Of a stretch of DNA of 64,000 nt, positions 54,601 to 62,060 are shown piece by piece. A program made the position numbers and the translations under genes. The notes under the pieces are model-generated. The model ran no database searches. It saw nothing but the letters and a program-made list of their open reading frames with translations, and had not been told where the DNA came from. How positions within the stretch are numbered: the stretch's first letter is position 1; each line of letters begins with the position of its first letter. Source of the DNA: Pseudoalteromonas amylolytica (lineage in GTDB: Bacteria > Pseudomonadota > Gammaproteobacteria > Enterobacterales > Alteromonadaceae); NCBI RefSeq assembly GCF_001854605.1, contig NZ_MKJU01000030.1:125840-189839 (forward strand). Reading direction: 5' to 3'.

Positions 54601-57600
54601 ACTTTTATTTTGACGGAAAGCTGTCAATTGGTGCTGTCGAGTTTGCGGACGGGACTATTTGGACGCCACAGGATATTCAGGCAATGATCACAGCTTCGAG
54701 CAATGGTGATGACCTTATTCAAGGTGTTGCAGTTGACGACGTCTTAGATGGCGTGGCTGGTAACGATACAATATATGGACGTGGTGGCAACGATGTGATC
54801 TCTGGTGGTACTGGTGATGACGCATTGTATGGCGGAACGGGTGATGATGTGCTCATCGGAGGTCAAGGCAATGACTTTATGCAAGGTGGACAAGGAAGTG
54901 ATGTCTATCAATACTCGCTGGGTGATGGCAATTTAATCATTGATGCACAATACGATCGAGCTGATAAATTAGTACTTAATGGTGGTATTAATAAATCAGA
55001 TCTTCAAATACAGCGAACTGACGAGGACTTGGTTCTAACGCTGGCAGCAGGTCAGCAAATTACTATCAAAGGTTATTTCTCCGAGCGTTGGTATTCTAAC
55101 ATTTATCCGATATCAAGTCGCAAAAATGAAGATGCAGGTCTAACCATTGAATTTGACAACGGTAATTTATTAAAACCACAAGAAGTCCGCGAGATGCTGC
55201 TAAGTGCATCAAATGGAGATGATGTATTGATAGCTTATGCTTTGCCTGAAGACACTGAACAGCCGATAACACTTAACGCTTTGGATGGTGACGATGTTGT
55301 TTACGGTCACTCAGGAAAAGACGAGTTTAATGGTGGCCGTGGTAATGACAACTTGCTCGGAGCTGGTGGCGATGACACATTAGTTGGCGGAGCTGGAGAT
55401 GACATACTCAAAGGCGGCGATGGTGATGATTACCTTACTGGCGGAACAGGTGCAGACTACGTAGAGGGTGGGAAAGGAAGTGATACCTATACTTATGCGC
55501 GTGGAGATGGCCAACTTACTATAAATAATTACGACTCTGATCATTTAAATTCAACAGACAGGCTCATTTTTGCTGACGACATTAAGACTGAAGATGTTCG
55601 GGCTTCTCGATTCGGAGACGATTTATATCTGACCTTTGAGTTGGGAGATGAGATAAAGATAGAGAACTACTTTGATGTGTTTGCAGAGCGCTCTTCATAT
55701 CGTTTAGATAGGATTGAGTTTTCTGATGGCACGCTTTGGGAATATGCTCAATTAAAAGACGCGCCATTTAGAGTACCTGACGGCACAGAAAATGATGACC
55801 ATATTATTGGCTCTGATAGAGACGATAACATCAGTGGCTTAGCGGGTAATGATAAGCTAGAAGGTGGTGCAGGTAACGATATACTCAAGGGTGGAGAAGG
55901 AGATGACGAGTTAATTGGTGGAGAAGGGAATGATCACCTTTATGGGGGAGCTGGCAATGACATAATGGACGGTGGTTTAGGGTCAGATACATATCACTAT
56001 GAGCGGGGCGATGGCGAACTCACAATTAATACGCGAGTGTATCAGGATACTCCGCAGCCTAAAGATACTCTTCAGTTTGGCGATGGTATCTCGGCGAGTG
56101 ATCTTACCTTTTCACGTAGTGCTAATGATTTAATTATCAAACTCCATGGTGGGGGAGAGTTGCGAGTCACAGGTTACTTTTGGGCAACTGACATAGGAAC
56201 TCTCGCGGCAATTAAGTTTGCTGATGATACTCACGTAGATTTAGCTGTAGTCAATAAAATACCACCTGTAGGTACTGATAATGGAGAGGGGATATCTGGC
56301 ACGTCGTTAAATGATTACATTGATGGTCGCGGTGGAGATGATGGTTTGTTTGGCCATGATGGAGATGATGAAATTCATGGTGGCTTAGGAGACGATTATA
56401 TCAATGCTGGCAGTGGTAACGACAGATTATATGGCGAAGACGGAGATGATAATCTGCAAGGTTTCGCGGGAGATGACTATTTCGACGGTGGTACAGGCGA
56501 AGACTACCTTAAAGGTGGAGACGGTAATGACATCTTATTTGGTGGCCTTGATAATGATAACCTGCACGGTGACCTAGGAGATGATGACCTACACGGCGGC
56601 GAAGGAGATGACTACTTGTACGCAGGTGATGGAAATGATCAACTGACAGGTGGCGTAGGAAACGATTATTTATATGGACAAAGTGGTCATGATAAGGTTG
56701 ATGGAGGTATGGGAAATGATCGGCTATCGGGTGGCTTGGGCAATGACGAGATAATCGGAGGAGACGGCGATGATAGACTCGAAGGAGAGAGCGGTGATGA
56801 CATTCTCCTTGGCGGAACTGGCAAAGATAGATTAGACGGCGGAGATGGAGATGATCATTTGGAAGGTGGAAATGGTCAAGATGAACTTCTCGGCGGTAAT
56901 GGTAATGACTATCTAGATGGTGGTTCTGATAGAGATGAGCTATATGGTCACGATGGACACGATACGCTTACAGGTGGAGATGGTGATGATGACTTATATG
57001 GTGACAGCGGTAACGACAAATTAAATGGTAATACAGGGAACGATACACTCTTTGCTGGAAGTGGAGATGATACTTTGTATGGTGATGAGGGTAATGACTA
57101 CCTTTATGCCGGATACGGTAATGATAAGTTATATGGTGGTGTTGGAGACGATTACCTAGAAGCTAGTTCAGGAAATGACGAACTTTATGGCGGCGAAGGG
57201 AATGATGAGCTGTGGGGGAGCTGGGATCAGAATGTGCTTGATGGTGGCAGTGGGGATGACCATCTTTATGCTGGCGCTGGAGATGAAATTTTGATCGGTG
57301 GTAGCGGGTCAGATAGCTATTATTTTTATCACGGTGCAGGGCATGATGTCATTGCAGCTGAGCAAGCGGAAATGGGTGTCACGAACAAGATTGTTTTTGC
57401 AAGTGGAGTAGACTCTTCACTGCTTTCTCTTAAGCGTGTTGGCCGTGAGTTAGTAATAGAAATTGCTGGCGGCACAACAAGGAATGGCAATATAATTGAG
57501 CCAGGAAGCATCACTTTACAGCAATTTTACAGTTCTGATAATGATGATACTTTTTCTGATACGCAAATTGATTTTGTAGAGTTTGCCGATGGTACTGTTT

Positions 57601-57794
57601 GGGATAAGAGTATTTTGCATAGCAAGGTTGCTTCAGGTTTGTCCAGTCCTTTAGGCAGCACTACGGATGAAAGTGTAGAACGTCTATTTGAGAACTTGTC
57701 TCAGTCTATTAATGCGATGGGTCTTGACAGTGATGCTTCAGAAGCTGGAAGAAGACAGCTAATTGAAACTAGCATAATGATGTATGACGTATAG
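48663..57794 (+). CDS. Giant RTX repeat protein, 3043 aa, likely T1SS substrate
   Basis: The N-terminus (1-300) begins MDFLSHRYFQEYNLAIPVIP and contains a hydrophobic Ala/Val-rich segment (about 150-190) and an amphipathic helical region. Residues about 317-410 hold EF-hand-like calcium sites (LVLDLDGDGVETVG, DLDGDGKITSGQELFG, DSNGDGVIDSND), seen in FrpC-type RTX proteins. From about 725 onward blocks of GGxGxDxLxG nonapeptides alternate with about eleven copies of an HCBP-like module (Y.F..GDG...I, then D-L-F-GI and FADG near the end). A long uninterrupted repeat run fills about 2541-2884. The C-terminus lacks repeats and carries the probable secretion signal. No enzymatic domain was identified. 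Encoded directly downstream of the T1SS genes. Confidence 0.9.
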   Translation: MDFLSHRYFQEYNLAIPVIPRQYTLPDGTKRWVNTDGSITEGGPAGSALAVDTGLVGGVDADNVLVHFDPQLDTIANAVTAKPYRPDTWGNEITAVQGALDSFLSIFEQLSINKLSAQEVAAFQKVIKYTKTGPLTVLDLMVNVKTEGAVAGSLKSFVSFAAGIGAGVMLASSVSVITVAVAGAAAAYGVSVAWDKFELSDYVNEALDSSSEFLDQKYNDAKDYLGDTFNSFSDWMAGQAGDILERVNNIDRSLDGWYDRMMDAISGRVLSVSYMASGNGNASFETAMASYSEFGVAETATPKVPPLTPTPQPASPLVLDLDGDGVETVGHEQGIYFDHEGDSIRELSGFAGADDGLLAIDLDGDGKITSGQELFGSHTILANGEKAEHGFAALAQYDSNGDGVIDSNDTAFSRLRVFQDKNQNGKTDDGELLTLEEAGVGSISLSHQNSEIVDNHDNEHRQLGFFTTKNGEVRAMNDVWFDVNLTQTQLTPFTAPEHIAALPNARGYGNVRSLHETMANDTSGQLKELVEGFVNAGNAQQRQELLNKVIYRWTGQIDNEGGRYYQSPIDRRKIKALAQFYGFEIPDPQGTGIDYAREYEAIFAKWSDKLFFKLAASSFLENFFSQVDWSKDEATEQWHANFDYAIDGVIKYVDAHPEKAQLYISDIAKAINGIDPYSDRHLKHFVAQFTAKVDTGELDGYSDFTKALLSNLGNILSSEASTGGADDFLFGLDGDDTLDAGAGNDVIDGGTGNDVLIGGEGNDVYRFGVGYGQDTIRNVDALLDSQGNRRRDTVNLIGSLTPADITLLRRGDDLVIEITGTGDRLFIESHFTVDGIARHIDVIVFSDGSVIEVGPEHFDTINAVTQHLNDSDNEIHGTVDGDNFNTLAGDDLVYGKAGDDVLTGGAGNDTLHGDEGNDHLQGQGDSDQLIGGQGNDLLDGGDAQDTLLGGQGDDTLIGGAGDDILDGGQGNDQYHFELGFGLDVIVENASDKGINEIVFGQGIRAQDIKLVRTGYDVRLIINEGVDEIRIIGQFNENSTIQQFTFTDSDSADMTWSVQQLLEKLTVATQESDTLWGSHDSDTLDGLEGNDFLKGQQGDDLLSGGLGDDTVEGDEGSDQLFGDEGHDILKGGLGDDQLAGGSGNDKLSGGLGDDVLIGGLGDDHLFGGYGNDTYLISADGSRDVIESTNNANSLERILFAQGINKEEVNYQRTGNSLLITIDSNNLNTQVIVQNAFIGSQFGLDHLAFHDGSTVAFSHVITQLKDWAGSDGDDDIYGDEQDNIFNAGKGHDRVYGRAGNDLILGGDGVDRLYGDTGNDVLKGEAGDDRLFGGDGDDTLNGGEGDDIMQGNLGDDSFNGGAGSDIANGGFGSDTYYFNVGDGSFEIHDKSDSNDVNKIIFGIGITPDDLQIDFASEENVESEGDVSFPTRYMTLSLRNGESVSIRNFANHLEQPIVNFEFEFASGEVLNYEALVANYLNGTSQDDTINGFLTNDEISGQAGNDTIHGFIGEDTIYGGEGNDTLYGDYNDDQLFGGSGNDALFGGEGNDTLEGGSGDDILQGGEGDDILKSGAGNDTLEGGFGNDIYHFAIGDGQVTINNYEAGAQVAHDTLQLADGISMADVEVIHDTSNFTDNLILSFGNDEYITVRHYFDDIRFTLDKIQFANGDVWQLGDVKARYLQTAVTSEADRIFGFEDADQINGLAGHDYIEGRGGYDILYGGEGNDTLNGGNGDDKLYGGPGSDRLIGGTGRDVYHYYEGDGYLTIDDSDDNQENAGKLIFGEGIQQSDLHLKRFGEDLIISVGEGEQVKVENYYTQSTNAYYKLAAVTFADGSALDLTLLDDLSDLAGTLGDDEIEGTSSGDIINGLGGNDTIKGGLGDDKLYGDEGDDQLYGGEGNDELSGGAGADFLAGGEGNDVYHYHRGDGTVEILDRDNTGFGVGNTIKLGEGIFPSDISFERDLKANDLYESLTLVLSDDEKIKITDFYFDGKLSIGAVEFADGTIWTPQDIQAMITASSNGDDLIQGVAVDDVLDGVAGNDTIYGRGGNDVISGGTGDDALYGGTGDDVLIGGQGNDFMQGGQGSDVYQYSLGDGNLIIDAQYDRADKLVLNGGINKSDLQIQRTDEDLVLTLAAGQQITIKGYFSERWYSNIYPISSRKNEDAGLTIEFDNGNLLKPQEVREMLLSASNGDDVLIAYALPEDTEQPITLNALDGDDVVYGHSGKDEFNGGRGNDNLLGAGGDDTLVGGAGDDILKGGDGDDYLTGGTGADYVEGGKGSDTYTYARGDGQLTINNYDSDHLNSTDRLIFADDIKTEDVRASRFGDDLYLTFELGDEIKIENYFDVFAERSSYRLDRIEFSDGTLWEYAQLKDAPFRVPDGTENDDHIIGSDRDDNISGLAGNDKLEGGAGNDILKGGEGDDELIGGEGNDHLYGGAGNDIMDGGLGSDTYHYERGDGELTINTRVYQDTPQPKDTLQFGDGISASDLTFSRSANDLIIKLHGGGELRVTGYFWATDIGTLAAIKFADDTHVDLAVVNKIPPVGTDNGEGISGTSLNDYIDGRGGDDGLFGHDGDDEIHGGLGDDYINAGSGNDRLYGEDGDDNLQGFAGDDYFDGGTGEDYLKGGDGNDILFGGLDNDNLHGDLGDDDLHGGEGDDYLYAGDGNDQLTGGVGNDYLYGQSGHDKVDGGMGNDRLSGGLGNDEIIGGDGDDRLEGESGDDILLGGTGKDRLDGGDGDDHLEGGNGQDELLGGNGNDYLDGGSDRDELYGHDGHDTLTGGDGDDDLYGDSGNDKLNGNTGNDTLFAGSGDDTLYGDEGNDYLYAGYGNDKLYGGVGDDYLEASSGNDELYGGEGNDELWGSWDQNVLDGGSGDDHLYAGAGDEILIGGSGSDSYYFYHGAGHDVIAAEQAEMGVTNKIVFASGVDSSLLSLKRVGRELVIEIAGGTTRNGNIIEPGSITLQQFYSSDNDDTFSDTQIDFVEFADGTVWDKSILHSKVASGLSSPLGSTTDESVERLFENLSQSINAMGLDSDASEAGRRQLIETSIMMYDV
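56282..57312 (+). repeat. Long uninterrupted RTX nonapeptide run
   Basis: Within the giant gene, codons for GGxGxDxLxG-type repeats run without an interposed HCBP-like module for about 1 kb. The DNA itself is repetitive (GGTGGTGATGA-type), so slippage and assembly collapse are possible here. Shorter runs lie at about 50836-50946, 51340-51580, 51900-52170, 52490-52780, 53100-53400, 53740-53910, 54220-54400, 54720-54900, 55300-55480 and 55800-55990. Confidence 0.85.
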
Positions 57795-57810
57795 CTCTCA
57801 CCCGATGAGA

Positions 57811-57843
57811 AAACCCGAATCTGGATGATTCGGGTTTTTTTGC
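57811..57843 (+). terminator. Terminator of the RTX gene
   Basis: AAACCCGAAT (57811-57820) pairs perfectly with ATTCGGGTTT (57828-57837), followed by TTTTTG. Sixteen bases after the stop. Confidence 0.92.
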
Positions 57844-57961
57844 TCTAATCAGAGGGTATAAAATGAGGGCATGTAACACGGTATAGGTAAATACGTTATT
57901 ACCCTTGCTGTTGCATGACATGAGTGTAAATTTGTGCTGTGCATACGCGTAATGAAGCAAC

Positions 57962-58087
57962 TGGCAGTATCAACCAAAATTGCTAGATGGCGCTGCTGTC
58001 AGGCAGCATGACCTAGCGGTTAGGCTTGATTTTGCAGCCAATGTAGATAATAACTGACAAGATACTTTCTTTAGGAGTTTACTATGA
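57962..58087. repeat. Right direct repeat of the RTX island
   Basis: See the left copy at 43526-43650. Here the TonB-type reading frame is intact: WQYQPKLLDGAAVRQHD to the stop at 58055-58057, but lacks its upstream part. The end of the repeat contains the ribosome-binding AGGAG and the ATG of the cupin gene. Confidence 0.95.
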
Positions 58088-58521
58088 GATACAAGCACAT
58101 CAGAGCAGGCGCCGCTGAAGCGTACCACCTAGACGGTGGTGAAGTGACCTCAATTCTTGCCTCAGGCAGTGATACAGATAATCGCGTGTCGATTTTTGAT
58201 AGTGTGCTCCCTAAAGGTAATGAAGCGCCGTGGCATTATCATGAAATTGATGACGAAATTTTTTATATCATTTCCGGTGAAGTCGAATTTGGTGTCGATA
58301 AAGAAGAGCTGATTGCAAAGCCCGGTGACTTAGTAATAGCTGGGCCAAATGTGCCAAGACGGTTTAAAGCTTTGCAAGACAGCAAAGTGCTTGTTATTAA
58401 CACGCCATCAGGCCCATCGGAAGGCTTTATTAGAGATATTTCTAAGTTTAATCAAGACAACCCGCCAACAGAGTCTGATCGCCAACTATTTGTGCAAAAG
58501 TACAAAATACATTTACTTTAG
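58084..58521 (+). CDS. Cupin-domain protein
   Basis: The 145-residue single cupin has WHYHEIDDEIFYIISGEVEF (first cupin motif, G(X)5HXH(X)3-4E type), with His and Glu ligand positions, and a second motif around KPGDLVIAGPNVPRRFKALQ. The metal and substrate are unknown. Its ribosome-binding AGGAG and ATG lie within the right direct repeat of the RTX island, so its original upstream neighbour was the TonB-like gene now at 43.3 kb. Confidence 0.85.
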   Translation: MRYKHIRAGAAEAYHLDGGEVTSILASGSDTDNRVSIFDSVLPKGNEAPWHYHEIDDEIFYIISGEVEFGVDKEELIAKPGDLVIAGPNVPRRFKALQDSKVLVINTPSGPSEGFIRDISKFNQDNPPTESDRQLFVQKYKIHLL

Positions 58522-58595
58522 TGTTTTAAAATCAAAGGCTCCATCAGTGATAAAGTACAAGGATTGATTGAGTCATAAAAAATAGCAGGTTATAT

Positions 58596-58898
58596 ATGTT
58601 TATCATTTCTTTGGCTTATCGTGTGCCACTCTCAGAGGTCGATCGGTTTATTCCAGAGCACATTGACTATCTGAATGAACAGTACCAGCAGGGCCATTTT
58701 ATTTTGTCAGGTCGCAAAGAACCCAGAACGGGAGGTGTGATCATCTCAACGATAGAAGACCGTCAAAAGTTAAACAACGTGCTGGCCCAAGATCCTTTTT
58801 ATAGAGAAGGGTTAGCCAGCTATGACATCACTGAAATGGTGCCCACAAAATCTTCTGAGCAGCTGGCGTTTCTGGTATCGAATACAACAGACAACTAG
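58596..58898 (+). CDS. YciI-family protein
   Basis: The 100-residue protein shows FIISLAYRVPLSEVDRFIPEHIDYL and GHFILSGRKEPRTGG...FYREGLASYDITE, matching YciI-like ferredoxin-fold proteins with the conserved His and Asp. Catalytic role unclear. 75 bp after the cupin gene, same direction, possible co-transcription. Confidence 0.85.
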   Translation: MFIISLAYRVPLSEVDRFIPEHIDYLNEQYQQGHFILSGRKEPRTGGVIISTIEDRQKLNNVLAQDPFYREGLASYDITEMVPTKSSEQLAFLVSNTTDN

Positions 58899-59011
58899 CG
58901 TGCTGGGTGGTCATTAGTCGCTAATCGAATTTTCTTAATATATAACTGTATAAATAAACAGTATTTGTGTTATGGTCTCTAATAATTAATAACAATACAT
59001 AAGGTAGAATA

Positions 59012-59500
59012 ATGTTAATGGATTTAGAGCCCAACGCCCCCAAGGATTTTGATGTCATCATCGGACAGTGGAATGTTAAACATCGCCGCTTAAAGGATAT
59101 TTTGAATGGTGGCGAACAATGGATTGAATTTGAGGGGCAGTCTTCAACGGTTAAGACCCTTGGTGGGTTTGGTAATGTTGAGGACAATCACTTGCATCTT
59201 CCTGATGCTTCAATAAGAGCAAAGGCCATACGTTCTTACAACCCAGAAACCGCACAATGGTCAATTTGGTGGTTAGACGGGCGTAACCCACATAATCTAG
59301 ACACCCCAGTGGTAGGTAAGTTTGCAAACGGTGTAGGGCACTTTTATGCAGACGAGGTATATAACGGCCAAACAATTAAAGTTAGATTTATTTGGGATTT
59401 CACTCATCCTGATGCGCCAAAGTGGGAGCAGGCATTTTCTGCAGATGATGGGAAAACTTGGGAAGTTAACTGGCAAATGGAGTTTACGCCTCGCTGTTAA
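59012..59500 (+). CDS. DUF1579-like protein
   Basis: This 162-residue protein contains FDVIIGQWNVKHRRLKDI, a WSIWWLDGRNP segment and WQMEFTPRC at the end, in line with DUF1579-type beta-barrel proteins. No signal peptide is evident, so it may be cytoplasmic. No function known. A strong hairpin follows its stop. Confidence 0.7.
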   Translation: MLMDLEPNAPKDFDVIIGQWNVKHRRLKDILNGGEQWIEFEGQSSTVKTLGGFGNVEDNHLHLPDASIRAKAIRSYNPETAQWSIWWLDGRNPHNLDTPVVGKFANGVGHFYADEVYNGQTIKVRFIWDFTHPDAPKWEQAFSADDGKTWEVNWQMEFTPRC

Positions 59501-59507
59501 TAGGAGC

Positions 59508-59539
59508 AAAGCCCCATGAGTGCTGAACGATGGGGCTTT
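59508..59539 (+). terminator. Terminator after the DUF1579-like gene
   Basis: AAAGCCCCAT (59508-59517) pairs perfectly with ATGGGGCTTT (59530-59539), followed by ATTGTTG. Confidence 0.75.
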
Positions 59540-59676
59540 ATTGTTGATGTGTAGTCTTAACGGGCTGTCGAGTGTCATACTGCTGCAAGGTGGGTGTAGC
59601 TTTTTCAACTTACAATACGTGAATTGAACAGCGGCTACCGAGTAGCCACTACGGAGTAGCCACTACCACGGGCTTG

Positions 59677-61050
59677 TTAATCGTCCTCTAAGCCTTCTTC
59701 CATCAGTTCAATGGCAACGATTTCAGAGCGATTCATGGTGAGTTTATAGCGCTCAAGTTGGGTGCCTTGCTCGGAGGTAAAACGCAACACAAGATTAATT
59801 TGATAACGCCGCTCTACAGACTTTTTCGATACCTTTTGCCCATCCAAGGTGTAGAGCTTTCCTGCGCCTTTTTTAAGGTAGCGAACAAATGAAGCCATGT
59901 TAAAGGTAAAGCGCTGCTGTACTTCATCATAGCCGGGTAAAAATTCACTGATATTAACTTGGTTCTTACTACAAAAATGCATCAAGTTGGCAGCTTGTTT
60001 ATTTTGCTGTCTTCTTTGTTTGAGTATTTTTACCACGTCTTTGGGTAGGTCTTTTTTGCGAATATGCTCCAGCCAAATGGTTTGTGAACAGATGATGTCA
60101 TCACCCACAGAACTTTTAAACTTATTACGCCATTTTGGCCGACCTCTTTGAATTAAGCGCCACGCCCATTGGGTTAAGTCTTCTTTAAAGGTTTCTCTAA
60201 GGCCATAGATGGCACCAAGTAAAGCGATCAGCGCAATGGTAACTTCTTGAAAGTTGGAGCGGGCATTGAGTACGATAAACATCACAAATGCCATAATAAC
60301 GCCGGTCACTAGGCCTTTGACCAACCGCTTCAAATTAAGCGTTAAGTCAATGGTTTGCTTTTTGAATACCACGCCATACTCAATCAATCTCGCAAGCAGC
60401 TTCATTTTATTGGTGATCCGATTAGGGTCATCCAATGTTACCTGCGAATTATAGGTTTGCTCTGTTCGGTATTGATTTTCTTGTTGGCAAAACTCAATAA
60501 GCACTGCGCGTTCGTCACTAAATTCGCTAGACTTTGGACCATTAGCCAACAGCTTTAAAAAGGCCTGCTCGGTATGCCAGCTGAGGTAGTTATCCGCGTT
60601 TTGAAAGTAAGACTTTAGTTTGTTGTCAGGGGGCGTATAGCGGCGCAGCTTTTTCAGCAGACGATCTGTTTGCTCAACCAACATTGCTGCGGCAGGAAAG
60701 AATTCTTCAGGCTCTTTCAGTTGCAGTGTGGCTTTCACATCGGAATCAAGCGCGATTTTTATCTGATAACAAAACAGGTTGAGATTGAGTCGATAACCCG
60801 TTTTTTGCCCTTTACTTTGACTAATAAAGCGGCTGTGCACCAGCGGCAAATGTAGCTGCTCTGAGTAATAGGCGCTGTGGCTTTCTATATTGGCATTAAA
60901 AAAGTCTACTTCATTGAGCGTATTTTCGTTGATCCCCATATCGGTTGGAATGGAAAAATACAGGTCGAGTTGACAGGTCTCTTTGGGTAGGAGTTGGTAG
61001 TGGATTTTAAAGGATAGATTTTCATCTTGGCTTAATTGGGCTCTGCTCAC
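59677..61050 (-). CDS. Membrane protein of unknown function, 457 aa
   Basis: The protein starts MSRAQLSQDENLSFKIHY and has a cytoplasmic-looking N-terminal part (about 1-235), two adjacent TM helices (VTGVIMAFVMFIVLN and VTIALIALLGAIYGL, about 242-283), and a C-terminal part rich in Lys/Arg. No recognised family. Alone on its strand. A small 14-bp tandem repeat GAGTAGCCACTA lies after its stop near 59640. Confidence 0.75.
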   Translation of the reverse strand: MSRAQLSQDENLSFKIHYQLLPKETCQLDLYFSIPTDMGINENTLNEVDFFNANIESHSAYYSEQLHLPLVHSRFISQSKGQKTGYRLNLNLFCYQIKIALDSDVKATLQLKEPEEFFPAAAMLVEQTDRLLKKLRRYTPPDNKLKSYFQNADNYLSWHTEQAFLKLLANGPKSSEFSDERAVLIEFCQQENQYRTEQTYNSQVTLDDPNRITNKMKLLARLIEYGVVFKKQTIDLTLNLKRLVKGLVTGVIMAFVMFIVLNARSNFQEVTIALIALLGAIYGLRETFKEDLTQWAWRLIQRGRPKWRNKFKSSVGDDIICSQTIWLEHIRKKDLPKDVVKILKQRRQQNKQAANLMHFCSKNQVNISEFLPGYDEVQQRFTFNMASFVRYLKKGAGKLYTLDGQKVSKKSVERRYQINLVLRFTSEQGTQLERYKLTMNRSEIVAIELMEEGLEDD

Positions 61051-61212
61051 GCTATATCATTACCTCCTTAAATGTATACCCGTTCATTTTAGCACAAATC
61101 CTTACGTTACATTGGCTTAAGTTTAACATTATGAAGTAAAAAACGTGATTTTTATCTTAAGCGATGATATTAAGTTCAAAGTAACAACAAAGTGACCCAC
61201 CAAGGAAAACTT

Positions 61213-61578
61213 ATGACACACACATCAAGCGAAACCGATATTAAAGCATTTATAGCGCGGCTAAACAGCGATGCGCTTAACATCGAGTTTGAGCACACTA
61301 TGGCATTGATTGAGCAACACTACCTTTTTACACCTGTGGCGTTTAGCAATGGCGAGCAGCATAATGAGGCAGGCACTAACCTCGGCTCTTGTAAAATACT
61401 GGCGTTTGCACAGTTACACGAGCTTGGCGAGCAAGCAACGTTAAACTGCTTTGGACGCTTTTATCGAGAAGACGTGCTGCAACATCCAGATGGCAGCGAT
61501 CACGGTAATATTAGAAACTTTATAAAGTTTGGCTGGGATGGCGTGTCGTTTACTGAACCTGCTTTAAAAGCACGTTAG
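61213..61578 (+). CDS. hopJ: HopJ-type protein
   Basis: The ATG at 61213 follows AAGGA by six bases; a GTG 21 bp upstream is less likely. The 121-residue protein matches HopJ: AFIARLNSDALNIEFEHTMA, EQHYLFTPVAFSNGEQHNEAG, NLGSCKILAFAQLHEL and PDGSDHGNIRNFIKFGWDG. Originally annotated as a type III effector in plant pathogens, but common in environmental gammaproteobacteria with no T3SS, so the effector name should be taken with care. Confidence 0.9.
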   Translation: MTHTSSETDIKAFIARLNSDALNIEFEHTMALIEQHYLFTPVAFSNGEQHNEAGTNLGSCKILAFAQLHELGEQATLNCFGRFYREDVLQHPDGSDHGNIRNFIKFGWDGVSFTEPALKAR

Positions 61579-61649
61579 CTTGGGTGTAAGGGTAGATAAG
61601 TGGCGATGCCGATAGAGTACAAGTAACACATATATTATGGAAACATATA

Positions 61650-61678
61650 AACCGCTGAAGCTGCGTACACCAGCGGTT
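61650..61678 (-). terminator. Hairpin downstream of the small peptide gene
   Basis: AACCGCTG (61650-61657) pairs with CAGCGGTT (61671-61678), 17 bp after the peptide stop on the minus strand, followed there by TATATGTTT. It could also serve hopJ on the plus strand. Confidence 0.5.
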
Positions 61679-61694
61679 GTTATGTTAGGCAACT

Positions 61695-61799
61695 TTACTT
61701 AGGGTTTTTTGGCATACTTACGCCAAGGTTTAAATGTTCTGAACTTGACGAATTACCACCAACGACTTTTTGGCAAGTTTTTAGGTTTAGTTCTTTCAT
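61695..61799 (-). CDS. 34-aa peptide with a double-glycine leader-like motif
   Basis: A short gene preceded by CACAAGGAAAGAAAC-ATG, a strong ribosome-binding site. The peptide starts MKELNLKTCQKVVGG and continues with about 19 residues rich in Ser, Asn, Pro and Lys, ending PKNPK. The leader MKELNL....C..V-GG resembles bacteriocin/microcin double-glycine leaders, normally cut by C39 peptidases. No C39 peptidase with an intact Cys is in the window; the HlyB-type transporter's domain has Ser instead. The mature part of about 19 residues has no Cys. Not related to the neighbours hopJ and hugZ. Confidence 0.6.
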   Translation of the reverse strand: MKELNLKTCQKVVGGNSSSSEHLNLGVSMPKNPK

Positions 61800-62060
61800 G
61801 TTTCTTTCCTTGTGTTTAAGTAATTACAAACAACAATAAGGGAGCAAGACTTGTTAATTCAAGGTGGGCCCTTATTAGAGACAAAGTTAGCATCGTTTTG
61901 GTTGCATGTGAAGTATTGAAAGGTTGAAAATCACTCATTTCATGGCCTCGTTGACCATGTTATTCAGCCCTATTCAAACAAGGGAGGCATAATTGTTAGC
62001 GAATGAGGCGTTGAGGCTTGATAATTAGCTATCAAGCCTGATGGATTTTAAACCATATAA
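61800..62060. other. Intergenic region, 261 bp
   Basis: Should contain the promoter of the small peptide (minus strand). No further gene or hairpin was recognised. Confidence 0.4.

Noticed and set aside
50809-57514. Several minus-strand frames opposite the RTX repeats
   Set aside because: They follow the repeat periodicity, have no binding sites and encode low-complexity His/Ser/Leu-rich sequences.
59632-59664. Short tandem repeat GAGTAGCCACTA
   Set aside because: Only two copies and no further structure; not reported as an element.
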